Positions 46,556 through 57,794 of a stretch of 64,000 nucleotides of DNA are shown piece after piece. The notes under the pieces are model-generated. The model was not told where the DNA came from. It worked only from the letters and a program-made list of their open reading frames with translations, and made no database searches. Each line of letters starts with the position of its first letter. Position 1 is the stretch's first letter. Source of the stretch: Agriotes lineatus (lineage: Eukaryota; Arthropoda; Insecta; Coleoptera; Elateridae); contig OW679197.1 of assembly GCA_940337035.1 (NCBI GenBank), positions 37,578,466 through 37,642,465 on the forward strand, in the 5' to 3' direction. The position numbers were made by a program, and so were the translations under genes.

Positions 46556-46699
46556 ATCTTATAATTAGTCAAAAATTTCATTTTTAATTTTTAAGCATTT
46601 GTACCAAAAATTTTCAAAAATTACAAATTCTAAAAAAACGGTACCAAATAGAGCGTTGGTTCAAGAGACAAATTTTCTCTAAAATTTTAAGCTGAATTC

Positions 46700-46760
46700 A
46701 AAAATGTAATAATATACTGGGTGTTCTATTTAAAAAAGGAGTTAATAAAAAAAATAGAAA
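46700..46760. other. TIR-like terminus with ACTGGGTGTTCTATTT
   Basis: TACTGGGTGTTCTATTT at about 46716-46732 resembles the CAGGGTGTTCYATTT end common to several insect DNA transposons and the right end of the element near 50.09 kb. No partner was found, so it is a weak call. Confidence 0.25.
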
Positions 46761-46899
46761 AAAAACAAAAAAACCTACTTTAGAAGTATTCAACTGGAAA
46801 ATCACCTCTCTCACATCAATACACATTAAAAATGTAATAAAAATGAAATGCTAAAAATGATAATAAAAAAATCGAAAAAACTGAAACATCTCAAGAGTA

Positions 46900-47165
46900 A
46901 ACACCTACTTCCGGTTATGCGATTTTCTTCAAAAGCTTGCTGTCTCATCTGCATAGTAGAAAAAACTTATATATGAAGTTTTAACGCCATACCTCTTTTC
47001 GTTTTTGAGATATTCTGTTCACAGGCAGACAGACCAAAAAAAAAATGTTTTTTGGGATCATGCGATTCTAAAACGTGAAGATCTGTTGAAAACTCAGTTT
47101 CGAATTTTTGGGGTAAATCCAATACTTCCTTTATCGTAAAAGGAAGTAAAAAGGAATGGAAGAAG
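46900..47165 (+). repeat. Dispersed repeat (copy 2 of 4)
   Basis: Contains GAGATATTCTGTTCACAGGCAGACAGACC, then AAAACGTGAAGATCTGTTGAAAACTCAG, a CCAATACTTCCTTT-type block and an AAGGAAGTAAAAAGG end. The second half is found inverted at 59.23-59.33 kb and in diverged form at 1.75 and 63.5 kb. The 101-codon minus frame (46967-47272) overlapping it is not recognised. Confidence 0.6.
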
Positions 47166-47399
47166 ATACTAGAAAATTCCAAGACCATCCAGGGCTGTAC
47201 AGCTAAACGAAGAAAAAGAAAATTTATTATATTAGCTATAGCGATGACCGCAACTTGATTTGAACACCCCAACCTTAATCACACTCTAAAAGTACAGCCA
47301 AGGACACCAAGAACCGTCCACCCCAGACTATGGTCCCCAGGTCAGGCCAGTGGTAACATTTTCCGTAATACTACTTTAGGAATGTGGATTGTTCAACAC

Positions 47400-47770
47400 G
47401 ATATAAACGAATGTGAAAAACACTAACAATCCTTTTGTTTTAATTAAACCATACAAATTATAAACATAAATTGTGAACACATAAAATTATGTCAATATGT
47501 TTAAAATACAAATACTAATAGCGAATTAGGTATAACGAACACCGAAATTTAATTAGGTAATTAGAGGCTAAGGAAACTGACCCACGCCTTCGTCTATGGT
47601 CAGAATGACACAAGAAGGGTGGAGAACCAATCATGTTGAATCCGAAAGTGTCTTTGTTTATATAGGTCGCTTGTGCAAGGCGAAAGAGTTCTCTATTATG
47701 TGGATACAATAAGCGTCCAGTCGGGCATGGCTGAGGTTTGAAATCTTCACTTTCGCCTAAGAAAAGAGAA
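47400..47770 (-). mobile_element. LTR fragment related to the 44.8-kb solo LTR, minus strand
   Basis: On the minus strand the sequence includes the GTGTCATTCTGACCATAGAC- and GGTCAGTTTCCTTAGCCTCT-type blocks of the 44.8-kb LTR, a TATA-like TATATAAACA, and a 3' part ending near GTTTTTCACATTCG. The upstream end of the LTR is missing. It lies directly 5' (in window coordinates) of a longer minus-strand relative. Confidence 0.6.
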
Positions 47771-47944
47771 TTCCCTGCTCGAGTTTATGATCTTATATTG
47801 TAGCAGGGGTGACCCTTACTTTCCTTTGGCCTATTGTTAATCGATTCGGACGTCCGTTCGTTTATTGCCCTATGCAATTGGCTTTTTGTCATGACGCAAA
47901 AGGGGCCAGTATACTATGGTGGTAAAGTGGTTTGCACTTTAAGA

Positions 47945-49073
47945 ACTGTTAAGCTGATCTTACCGTGTGCAGCACTTTGCCATGAAATTGGTTCAATAAG
48001 ATATATCCGAATGTGGAAAACAATAACATTCCTTTTTATTTACATTAGAATATCAATTACCAATACATACAAAAACGTCTATATCTAGAAAATACAAATA
48101 CGAATAGCGAATTAAGTATAAACAAATACCAGAATCTAATTTGGAAATCAGAGGCTAAGGAATCTGACCCGTGTCCTCCTCGTGGTCAGAGTGACAGAAG
48201 ACGCAATGATGGAATCCCAGAGGGTCTACGCTTATATAAAGGTCGCTTATGCAAGAGAAAGAATTTTCTATTCTTTAAATACAATAGGTGCTGTCCGGCC
48301 GGGCAAGGCTTATACCTTTCGCTTAGCAGATGAATTGCATTTTACTTTCCTCAGCTCGATTTTATGGTCCATTGTTCACCATTGCCTCAAAAAGGCTTTG
48401 CTCTCACTTTCGCCTGGCTCATTGCTAGTCGAGTCGAGTGCTCCTGTAATTGGCCCTTTTGCATATCTCAAGGGGTATTTTTGTAACCATATCTGGAGTG
48501 TCTTTGTTGATCACAATCCTCACGCTGTGCTTGATATGAAATGGTTGCTGTTTAGAGAACTGCAGTTCGACGTTTTACGAAAGCTCGTTTTTAGGAAGCT
48601 CACTTAGCGCGAAGTATAATTGCCGCCCACAAATTTTGCACGGTTTGGTTGCCTTGTGTATGTATGGCTTTTGCAAGTTGACTAAAGTCACGTAATAGTA
48701 CAATTGACATTTTGCCTTTAAAACTTAAAATGCCGAATCATGTTCTAAGCGAGGTCGAAAAAGGCTTTGCTATGGCAAAACTAGAAGAAGGATGGTCACT
48801 GCAACGTGTGGCAGATCAAGTTCGTTGCGAAAGAAGCACCGTGCTAAGCTGCTGTGGATAAAACCAAGTAACTAGATTAAATATAGTGAGACATTTTTTT
48901 GTTAGCGCTAGTACATTAATCAACTTTGTCGTTGCAGAGATTTGTTAACGGCACGCACACAATTGGTTTAGAAGATCAACTAGTATAATCAAATCGCAGC
49001 ACCCTCAATCATACTTTCATTAGTGTAACGCAATACACACAATTGACTTTGACACTCTCTGGTTTATGGGCTC
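47945..49073 (-). mobile_element. LTR-like element, minus strand, with inserted transposase scrap
   Basis: Its minus-strand start TGTAGCGGAGCC (49073-49062) and its end AACAGTTCTTAAA (near 47945) match both ends of the 44.8-kb element. Shared internal blocks include TATATAAGCG (TATA), the GGTCAGATTCCTTAGCCTCT region and CTAAAAACGAGCTTTCGTAAAACG. It is longer than its relative because it holds about 200 bp of unrelated DNA near 48.70-48.90 kb that contains a transposase N-terminus. A 141-codon plus-strand frame (48182-48607) is antisense to the LTR and not a gene. No target duplication is clear. Confidence 0.65.
48730..48861 (+). pseudogene. Transposase N-terminal helix-turn-helix fragment (43 codons)
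   Basis: An ATG-to-TAA frame of 43 codons reads SEVEKGFAMAKLEEGWSLQR followed by VADQVRCERSTV. This is the first HTH of a Tc1/mariner or related transposase (SxxEKxxAVxxLExGWSxxxVAxxLxxxRSTV). The protein stops right after the recognition helix, so only DNA-binding capacity could remain. It lies inside the minus-strand LTR-like element. Too short for most gene finders. Confidence 0.65.
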
Positions 49074-49079
49074 CGCTAC

Positions 49080-49610
49080 AGTGGCATCCTAAATAGATTT
49101 TCCATACCGTCTTCCTTCGTGCTGATTTTTCGGAAACGTCTGCGATTAACGGTTTTCCAGAAAAATTGTTGTAACGGTAGTCTCACACACCCTCTATACT
49201 GAGTAATTAAAATTCCAGGATAACTAGGGGTAATAGCTTATTTAAAGAAATACAAGACATGTTTTAATATGGCACATTTCCGGACTTTCATGAGAAACAC
49301 AGCAAACTGTTTTTATTTCTTTCCATGTACTGATGTCAAGGTACTACTTAAAAGTGATAATTTATTGGGAACAACTCACTTATTAATAAGATAATGTACA
49401 CATTTACTATATTTTGAAATTAAGAAAATATGCACTTGTCAAAGATGTTGAAATCAAACATACCAGATGAGCGGTTTCAAAATCGAACATAGCAAGCTTT
49501 TAATTTTTAATAAACAAATGATGTCTAATATAATTGATTATTAATAACTTTTAGCCTCTTCTCTCATCAATAATTAATAGTTTTGATCTACGGAACCTTG
49601 TTTTGTAAAT
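49080..49610. other. No recognised gene
   Basis: AT-rich. ACACACCCTCTATACTGAG near 49186 resembles a transposon end but has no partner. Confidence 0.35.
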
Positions 49611-49616
49611 TAAATT

Positions 49617-50092
49617 GTAATGGAAATGAGTGCAAATATTTTAAATTTTTAACCAGTGATAGAGCTCACCAAAATGAACAGCTTTTCTATTGATCGTTTT
49701 TCATTTAATCGTATATTTTCTCAATCATTTAGCTCCCCTAAATTTGACGGGCCGCTTGGTAAGCAAATCTAAGTTAAAGGTGAATGACACAAATATATTA
49801 AAACTGCAAAAAATAGCGGCCAATAACTTACAGCAATTGATAAAGTACGTTGGTGACCACATGTGAACTAAAGGTTTTATCAGTACCTAGGCAGTTTTTA
49901 TTGGTTTGCATATCAAAGAAATGTTTTTGCGTTTTGTGCATTAAATTAAAAGTTATTTCTTTTTTGAGTAAAATTGTTTTGAATTTTAACTCAGTTTTGC
50001 TAGCGTTTTTGAAAACATGATAAATGGAGAAGTTGTTCAGTTTAGCGAGTTCTATTACGGGTTAATATATTTGCACTCATTTCCATAACACC
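49617..50092. mobile_element. MITE-like element with about 80-bp inverted repeats
   Basis: AATGGAAATGAGTGCAAATA at the left (about 49619) is inverted at the right (TATTTGCACTCATTTCCATA, about 50068-50087). The arms continue with matching blocks (ATAGAGCTCACC.AAA.TGAACA against ATAGAACTCGCTAAACTGAACA). To the right the sequence goes on as ACACCCTGTATATT, a common outer end of insect DNA transposons. No coding capacity. Confidence 0.7.
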
Positions 50093-50094
50093 CT

Positions 50095-50885
50095 GTATAT
50101 TAAATCTTGGCTTTGCGTCGGTTCATATTAACCTCCCTCACTACTGTCCTCGTATATTAAGTAACTGTTGAGATGAAAAACTTCTACTGTTTGCTACCGG
50201 TTTCTACTTTAATATATTGCTTTTAGAAAAAGCAATTAAGTTCAAGGCGTAAAATTACACTAGACAATATGCTGCAAATTGCAATTAACTCAATTCAAAC
50301 TGTAAATGTATACTTATTTTTTTAAGATAAATTGTAAACTAGATACTTTCCTTTGAGCTCGAAATTAAACTGCTCGTATATTTTAAAATACTAAACTGCA
50401 AAGTTCTACGTTTTTAAATTAATCCATTTCAAGCTTTACAAGGAAAGCTTAATATGTCCAGTCGATCTTACTTCATTATGTCTAGATGCATTTTCTATTG
50501 TTATTCATAATGGTGCATCTTATACTTTTATACTCTATTTGTAGTTTTTATCTTAGTGCATAACCTACCGTAGCTCTCAGAAATCTCACTGCAGAAATAC
50601 AGCTAATTTAGCTTAAAATGTATGAGGTTGTTCTAAAACGAAAGAACATGCGCTGAGGGCAATTTCGTAAACGAGGACATCCAAAAATTTACGTAAGACT
50701 TCTCTGGCAATGCAATTTAGGTTTTTTGGAAATGGTTGCCTGTTCCGCGACTTGGAATGGAGGGACTTTCGTAAGTTGTATAAAACGCATTTGAATGGGG
50801 CTGCAGAGAACTCATATGGCCGTTTAAGTACTCGCTAACGCTCGTACTCAAACCAGCCATACTTCTTCAGTAAAACATCACTTGT
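50095..50885. other. No recognised gene
   Basis: AT-rich; the 50.62-50.88 kb part is slightly more GC-rich but has no recognisable frame or repeat. Confidence 0.35.
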
Positions 50886-50889
50886 ATCT

Positions 50890-51620
50890 AAAACGACAAA
50901 CATTTTGTTACTATGTAACCGTAGGCTTTCTGTATATCAATAAATATCAAATGTGTTTCCATGTTTCTTTTCTTCCTTTTTTCTATTACTTGACGGAGTG
51001 TGAAAATATTGTCCTTGTAGGATCGACCAGCTCTAAAACCGTTTTGATCCTCACTTTCTTTGACCTCACCGCCAATCCTTGATTTAAGTATTCGTTCATA
51101 CAGTTTTCCGATATTTGTCTTACCTTTTTAATTATTTTCCATAAGTACCTCCTTTGATCTTGTCCTTCCAATAGACGATTCCACTCCTCACACTTTTTCT
51201 GCCATGCTTCGTTTTTTTGTTTTTTTTACAGCTTTTCGACTTCCCTACTTTTTCTTGCGTATTGCTTTCTATCTTCCATATCGTTCGTACATGACCATCT
51301 GGAATATAGCTGTTTTTTTTTCTATTTCTTTCTTTACTTTCTCATTCCACCAGTATTTTTGATTTTGGTATTTCCTTCATGTTACAACTCCCAATGCTTC
51401 TCTTGCGGCTTGATGGATACATTGTTTAAGTTGCCGATATCTCTCGTCTACGTTTCCAATGCACGGATGGTTTAGCTTGCTTGCTAACCGCCATTGATAT
51501 AGACATTTTGTCGATTCCTCGGTTAACGATTTTGTATATATTGCATCCTCTATAATTTCATAATAACAAATGGTCGGTACCGCATTCTGCTCTACAGCTG
51601 ATAATTCCAATGACAAATTA
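50890..51620 (-). pseudogene. RTE-like LINE fragment, minus strand
   Basis: On the minus strand from 51616 the frame ends in LKQCIHQAAREALGVVT, matching the segment between endonuclease and RT. Next come a NEAWQKKCEEW-type block and, near 51110-50910, KLYERILKSRIGGE, QNGFRAGRSYKDNIFTLRQV, METHLIFIDIQKAYGYI, matching RT motifs (GFRxGRSxxDxIFTLRQ; LFIDLKKAYD). The first catalytic Asp position of the KAYD motif reads Gly. The region between linker and RT is deleted and the catalytic FADD box is absent. Confidence 0.78.
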
Positions 51621-51624
51621 GTTC

Positions 51625-52130
51625 TTAACGCTAGTCTGATCCTTTTATGCGAATTTGAAAGTTAGAGACATTATAGCCATATCGATATTTTAGTAAAGTT
51701 AGATATTTTTGTGCATAAATTGAATTGATAGCAGCGTTTTAAAGCACCGCACCGGTGGTATGAGAAGAAATTATTCTTAAAATCCATTAAGTAATTAGAA
51801 ACGTTTCGGCTAAAGTTGTTTTAGAACATTTTTGTGGAAACTTTTTAACCGCTTTTGATTATAGACGTCTCCAATTAATCTTCATTTCTCTTTATCAGTG
51901 GCTTCTTGTATTATTTTCTCTGCTATTTCTACGTTTTTTCAATTTTTTGAATGTTATGTTTTATGTGAAATATTATTAAATTATTTGCATGGGCACACAG
52001 TTGTCGCACTTGGTCGTTATTATATGAAACGCGGAGAATGTTTTTAATTATTTGCTCGTTTTTCTTATTATAATTATAGCAGCAAACTTAGCGCAACTTT
52101 ATAAAAGTTAAAAACGCGAATAGTGTTTCC
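51625..52130. other. AT-rich, no recognised gene
   Basis: Only short random-looking frames. Confidence 0.4.
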
Positions 52131-52139
52131 CATATGCAA

Positions 52140-52860
52140 ATCCAGCGTTTGCAATTCAGACAACGCCCTATTAATGGAGTGACACTATGTAATGATGCAA
52201 AGACGGGCGATCCCTTGTGAAAGATACGTCCTCGGTCTTCTCGCGACCAGAATTGATTATATATTATCAGCTATTATCAGAATCGATAGCCATACACCTC
52301 GACGATACGAAGCGTGTCGAATCATTTATTGCACCTCCTGATTTGCATAAAAACGCATTCATGCCGGCGAGCGGCCGTCCGGCATTTTTACAGACAATGT
52401 TAATGATGTATTTCTTATGTTTAAATAATTTACAGCAGCATAAATATTTTTGGGGCTCGAGGCGGTCATTACATATGCAAACCTGTTAATACTGCAGGCA
52501 TCTGAATTTTTCAAGCGTTGTGCTACATCGGATCTGCCGTCTCCTTCTCGATTTTCTGAACGGCCGATTGAGCGCTGGTTCGATGGAGTATGATTTCGCC
52601 GAGTATTTGCTTTTAATTATTTATATCCTGTTGTACAAATACGGATTTTGCGCTCTAGGGATTATTCGTTTGTTTCTTGCGCGGCACCCATAAGACGGCG
52701 TCGTGCTGGTTATATTTAAACCTCGTATTTTTGGCTGCTTGGCCGCCGGAGATGAGAGAAATGGGCTGCTGATGGACCCCACCATGACAAATGATCCATT
52801 TTCTGACAAATCGATCCAGTGGCGTAACTACTGTACAGTCGGAGCGATCAACTTAGAGCA
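52140..52860. other. Non-repetitive, balanced-composition stretch; possible regulatory DNA
   Basis: Unique sequence with a 90-codon plus frame (52217-52489) that shows no known domain. Octamer-like ATATGCAAAC near 52472 and homeodomain-like sites are present but not diagnostic. One of the best candidate islands for conserved non-coding DNA in the window. Confidence 0.25.
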
Positions 52861-53017
52861 TCCAGTCAAGATTCATATTTATTTCAGTTTTTGTATTCAC
52901 AATTGACCAGGATGGAATACTAATAGTATACTTTCCAGTGAGCATAGTTTTACCAAAACTTCTGCAAAAATTCACAAAATAATGATTTCGGAGGCTTTCT
53001 CGGCCATTGTCTTTAAG

Positions 53018-53286
53018 TAACAAACGAGTTACGGGATTGGACCGTGTTATTATTGAGGTCGAAGAACTCAACGTTTCACCCACTGTCGTAAGGGGCTTCA
53101 TTACGAGGAAAAGCAAAAGAGCACTGTAACTCAACGTGTAAACCATGCCAGAGGCGAAACTATTCAGAAGAGTTACCGTACTCTTTTGCTTTTCCTCCTG
53201 GTGAAGCTCGTTACGAAAGTGGGTGAAACATTGAGTTCTTCGACCTTAATAACGACACGGTCCAATCCCGGAAGTTGTTTGTTACT
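53018..53286. mobile_element. Inverted pair of Penelope-like element termini
   Basis: Left half (53018-53160, element read on the minus strand) and right half (53166-53286, plus strand) are about 85-90% reverse complements. Both contain the terminal order CTTTTGCTTTTCCTC, a hairpin, GTGGGTGAAAC, a TTGAGTTCTTCGACC block and GGTCCAATCCCG. Only the terminal repeats are present and no coding part lies between them. PLE terminal repeats are known to occur in direct or inverted orientation, which fits. Confidence 0.75.
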
Positions 53287-53289
53287 TCT

Positions 53290-54720
53290 CAAAACAATTT
53301 TAATATAGATCCATCGTTTTGCTTAACAAGGCGTTCTAAGAAGTCTGGGTCTAACAAGGGGCGCAGTAAATGGATGTTTTTTATTATTTTTTCTGCTTGG
53401 TCTCTCTTGTAACCCCATACGTTTTTCAGAGCAACGAATTAAAGCTTATGTAGTTTACGTGTAACAGTGCCTAAAATATATTCTTGAAGTTGATTATTAT
53501 TTACTCCGAAACATTTTTCCCTTAAATCTACCTTCCATTTTAGCAGTAAAAACTAGTTTCTGAAGGTTCTTTTCATAAAATCGCATTCACAGCTTTAGAA
53601 AGTGAGACAGCGTAGACTGGTGCACTGCAATGCAATAATAAACCACCACGAATAAGCACTCCTTGAAGTTTCTGCATAATAACTTGTCGTAATTGATGAT
53701 TTCTGTTGGCGTATTCGTCGGTTATTCGTCATAATTGAATTGTCATATTTCAAATCCAGTAACAGATTTTTTTTGGAACCCCAGCATAGTGTTGTTAAAA
53801 GCTTTTTTCGTTGGGTATAATTTCTTGCTCACCAGGAGCATCATACAAAGCCGCCGTTTCGTTACCATTAACAGCTGTATCAATAACTTCTTGTTGGTTA
53901 TCTATACAAAGGTATCAAAATTCAAAATTTAGAGCAACATTTTAAAATTTGTTTTTGCATTTCGCTGACAAATGTGAGCACCTACCTTGCACTCGTTCTT
54001 AAATGGTTATGTAGAATGTAAAGAACTGGCATTTGAAAATTAAAATTGGATGGTTATTTTTTCAAGTTATCTAAAAGATAACTTCAAGTTAAAAACACAT
54101 ACCTGCCCTACTATCTCAACAGTTTCTTGAATTGCCTACAGGGGCTCACCAATCTTCCGTTTTGTTCCTGCTTTTGTATAGGATTGCAGCTGGTCCGTCT
54201 TCAGATGGCTCCTAACCCTGGGTTAAGGACTCGTTGGTGATTTTTTCCTTGCTATTCTTATTATCCACGTGTTCTGCCATTCAGCTAATGTGTACGTTTC
54301 ACTCTTTTTTCTGTTGGTCGCCTATTTATTCATGCTTTCTATGTTGAAAAGTTGTCTAAGTTCTCATTGTACAAGAAGGGACTTTTGCAATTTTGCGAAA
54401 AATCTTTATCTTTGCTGTTTTTAGAAGACTGTTACGACTTCAGCAAGGTCTAATAGACGGATTTACAAAGAAAAACTAATGCTAATCTTGTAACACTTCA
54501 ATATAAGCAAGATAGCGAGTTGTGAATACCCAAAATAGTTCGTAACTAGTAGCGGCCAACTGAGCTACCGGTAGAGGGGCGGGTTAACACTAAAATAATC
54601 AAAACCAAATAAGGGCGCCACTATTTGAATGTACAACAACTCGCAAATCTAAGTCAGAATACTATCCGGTAATTTTTTAGTAATCGCAACTTACATGAAA
54701 GATGAAATCTCTAAAGTTGC
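53290..54720. other. No recognised gene
   Basis: AT-rich with one 65-codon frame (53735-53932) without known motif. Confidence 0.4.
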
Positions 54721-54724
54721 ATCT

Positions 54725-54865
54725 ATCAAATGCAGACGCATTGATAAGCTATAACTTGTTAAAGTAAGAACAAGACATAAATGCGGCGCAAAAATACGTT
54801 TATCAAACGCAGGCTCTTTGATACGTTGTAACCTGTTATAAAAAATCTTAAATGCGGCACAATTA
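54725..54865. repeat. Diverged tandem repeat, about 76 bp period, two copies
   Basis: ATCAAATGCAG.C...TTGATA.G.T.TAAC.TGTTA...TAAATGCGGC.CAA occurs at about 54726-54792 and again at 54802-54861. The minus-strand frames at 54691-54983 overlap the repeat and are its by-products. Confidence 0.6.
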
Positions 54866-54989
54866 ACGTGATATTTATTTCCACTAAATGCAGACAAACA
54901 ACATAAGAGGACAGTTTCTGGTATGGAAACAAAATATTGAATCTATGATATCTAAGACCAAGTACGGAACTAAATGAGGCCAACTCAAT

Positions 54990-55600
54990 GACAAACCCAC
55001 GACGTGTTCATGTGTGTATTGTAAAGTTAAAAAATAAGCTTAACGCACACATAAAACAAAGCAAAAGGTACAGAGGAAATACACACTAGTAAATCAATAA
55101 TCAGTAAAATGTAAGTATTGTAAGCTCATAAACTTATTAACTTTAATACACCTTTAATTAGGGAAAAATGTTTAATTTAAATTAGAGCAAGGTTGTGGCC
55201 TATTTGTTAAACACAGCGTCCTACAAAAATAAAGTTGAAAAATGGGCCAAAAAAGCAACTAGAAACTACGCTCTAGAAATCCATACTCATAATCTAGACA
55301 CTCAACCTAAAATTATCCATAAATATGCAGATAATACATAAATAAGAAAAACACCTTGTAATAATAAGACGCACTTAGCGTAGAAACGCGTAATTTGGCT
55401 CCAGACCCAAGTACTGTAGTAAGGAGGTTCTGACTTATGAAAAACCTTCTACAATGTGACGAAAAATGCGTAAGAGCAGATTGCCTAGTAAATCCTGAAA
55501 TTCTGAGAGATTTCATTTAACTAACCATCGATAGTGGATTGGAAAAATAACAGAGACCACCAAATTTCAAATTCCTTTTAAAGCCGAGACGCGATGTCTC
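54990..55600. other. No recognised gene
   Basis: AT-rich left flank of the hAT-like remnant. May include more degraded transposase, but nothing is readable. Confidence 0.35.
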
Positions 55601-55609
55601 TAAAGATTT

Positions 55610-56065
55610 ATACTCCAATGGTTTTCATGAACAAAATATTGGACATTTTCTAACCAACTGATAAGGTGTTGCAAGCTCAAGAAACAAGTTTAAAAGATTC
55701 ATTGGTACTCATAAGCATTGTTACACAAACTATAAAAGACCTAACAAACGAAAATTCCTTTAATGACATAGTCCCAGAAGTTGACAAAACATATTTTAGT
55801 CTAGTTGAAGAAAAATCAACCGCTACCACGCTGGCGTAAGAAAGGAAATACGTTGTTAAAGGAGTTTCTCGTTACCGAAAGTATTTGTGAAAGGTCATAT
55901 AAAGTCGATCAAAATTCTGATCTGCACATGAAAACTATTTTTTATCAAACAATAGATCTCATTTTAAACGAGATTAATAAAAGGTTCTCTACTGACGAGG
56001 ATTTGTTAACAGCTATTTCTTGTGTAGAAGATGAAAATCTGGATCTTCAAAATACTAATTTTTAG
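55610..56065 (+). pseudogene. ZMYM1/hAT-like transposase remnant
   Basis: One frame gives KVLQAQETSLKDSLVLISIV and DLTNENSFNDIVPEV; another, 55805-56065, gives QPLPRWRKKGNTLL and YKVDQNSDLHMKTIFYQTID followed by LILNEINKRFSTDEDLLTAI. This order (LQ...DL..A..L; RxRK; FYxxxDxxxxEIxxRF) is that of the region before the dimerisation domain in hAT-derived TTF/ZMYM1-like proteins of insects. The catalytic DDE parts and the hAT dimerisation domain are not visible. A frameshift near 55805 and an upstream stop show it is dead. Confidence 0.65.
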
Positions 56066-56069
56066 AAAC

Positions 56070-56840
56070 TTGCCACAAAAAAAAGAGCCTACCTGCGTCA
56101 AATCAGCTAGAGTAGTTAAATTGGTAGCTGCTAGAATGCAGATTAACTGATCTTTTGCGCTTACCACGCGGAAAATCTTAAATTTCCACTTACACACTTA
56201 CACTTACCGCGTGAACCGAACTAGCTCAATTCGGTGTTTTTTGGATGGTGGAATCTAATCAGCTGTGCACTCTGCAAGTAGCTTTTATTAAATGTTTATG
56301 ATTTGGTGATCATCAAAAATAGTATAACTGGTTTGTAAAATATTTTTTGTAATACCTACTTGTTAAATATTTCTTTAAGGACTGTTTACTACTGCGTAAG
56401 CAACCTCTTTACGGCCCGGCCGTAAAAAGTGTCCGTAAAGACCACAGCCTGCTAAATTGTATGCCGAACGTCAGAGTGACGTTTGTCACATAAATCCAGC
56501 AGCAACCAAGCCTTCAACTCCACATAGAAGAAGGCGCAAAAGACTGCTATAACTCCTGAACATACGCTAAAATAACTTGCTCATTCACAATCTTAACGTC
56601 TTTAGGAATATCTTCATCATTTTCTACAGATGTCATAAGTTACGAGCTGGTTACAACTTAAAACTGCTTATAGCCATACACAAAATTGGAAATAAATGAC
56701 ATTTATAAACAACAGTTGCAACGTTCTACGCACTCTCAATCATTCTAAAACGTCATTACACAAACCTAGCGTTTTGATGAAAATAAATTAGAAAAATATA
56801 GATATGACCGAATTGTATGTAGGTATTACAAAAACTATTG
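56070..56840. other. No recognised gene; one short perfect palindrome
   Basis: TTACGGCCCGGCCGTAA at about 56411-56427 is nearly a perfect palindrome. Otherwise AT-rich without coding signal. Confidence 0.4.
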
Positions 56841-56850
56841 TACAATACAC

Positions 56851-56951
56851 GTCCGTTAGGGCCTTTACTGCCTCGCCAGTATTATTCGACTCGCTCTTCG
56901 AGCTCGTCTCACAAATTCTCTGGCTCGGCAGTAAAGGCTATCCTAACGGAC
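56851..56951. mobile_element. Fold-back palindromic element, 101 bp
   Basis: GTCCGTTAGG...CCTTTACTGCC..GCCAG at the left is inverted as CTGGC.CGGCAGTAAAGG...CCTAACGGAC at the right, with a CG-rich centre (CGCTCTTCGAGCTCG). Non-coding, MITE-like, with a different sequence from the 10.6- and 16.2-kb palindromes. Confidence 0.65.
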
Positions 56952-56959
56952 TTCTACTG

Positions 56960-57285
56960 TAAAATACTATTAAATTTACAGTATTATGTAGCAAAACTTT
57001 AAGAAAGGTTTCCACACGCATTACTCGAAAGAACCCCTTTTGTGGGTTTTTAGTCAATTAAATCGACAGATGTGCACATCGCTGTCAATTAAAAAAAAAC
57101 CTTAATTTCAGGTCGCCGATAGCATGAAACATGGGTTCACCTTTTACAACAAAGCAGAGATTACACTAAAAAAAGGTTATAAATACAAAAGTTATTTAAA
57201 CCCGGATATTGGACGAGATATCGTGATTACAATAAATGTAATATCCTGAATACAAGGCATGTATTCGATTTTAATGGTACGTAAC
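56960..57285. other. AT-rich, no recognised gene
   Basis: No feature seen. Confidence 0.4.
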
Positions 57286-57289
57286 CAGT

Positions 57290-57790
57290 CATATACTGGC
57301 GTCGTAATTAAATTATATTCACCACACTAACCCCCTATTACCCGCAAGATACCGAAGATAACGCCGGCCGTGAGTTGCCATACGATTGTGGGTTTTTCCA
57401 AAATCAGGCAGGATATTTGCATTTGCAGCTGTCGATTATTGAACTGCTGACATTCGGGACGTGGGCTCGAATTCACCGCCCGCCGCCGAAGCAAGGCAAA
57501 ATGATATTCGCTTGGAAAATATTTATTGGGACAAAAATTGCCTGTCACCAATAACTGCAATAAAAGAGCTAAGAGCGGCCAATTAATATGAAAATAACTA
57601 CAATAGAAGGTCCATCATACCTGATTTATTGTCAGCTCTCGAAACAAAATGCTCGTAACTTTAATTTAGCACAAGCTGGGTCTCTCGGAATTAGCGTGTT
57701 GCTAGCTCGAGTCGCCGAAGAAAAATGCGCCTCGCGCCGCAAGAAGAGATAAAACCGACGCTGCGCTCCAAAGATAACGAGCGGAAATTT
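57290..57790. other. Non-repetitive, balanced-composition stretch; possible regulatory DNA
   Basis: Unique sequence, GC-richer than the flanks. The 77-codon minus frame (57327-57560) has no known domain. Listed as a candidate for conserved non-coding DNA only. Confidence 0.2.
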
Positions 57791-57794
57791 TGAC

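Noticed and set aside
48182..48607. 141-codon plus-strand ORF
   Set aside because: It lies antisense to an LTR-like element whose relatives at 44.8 and 47.5 kb do not keep the frame open, so it is not a gene.
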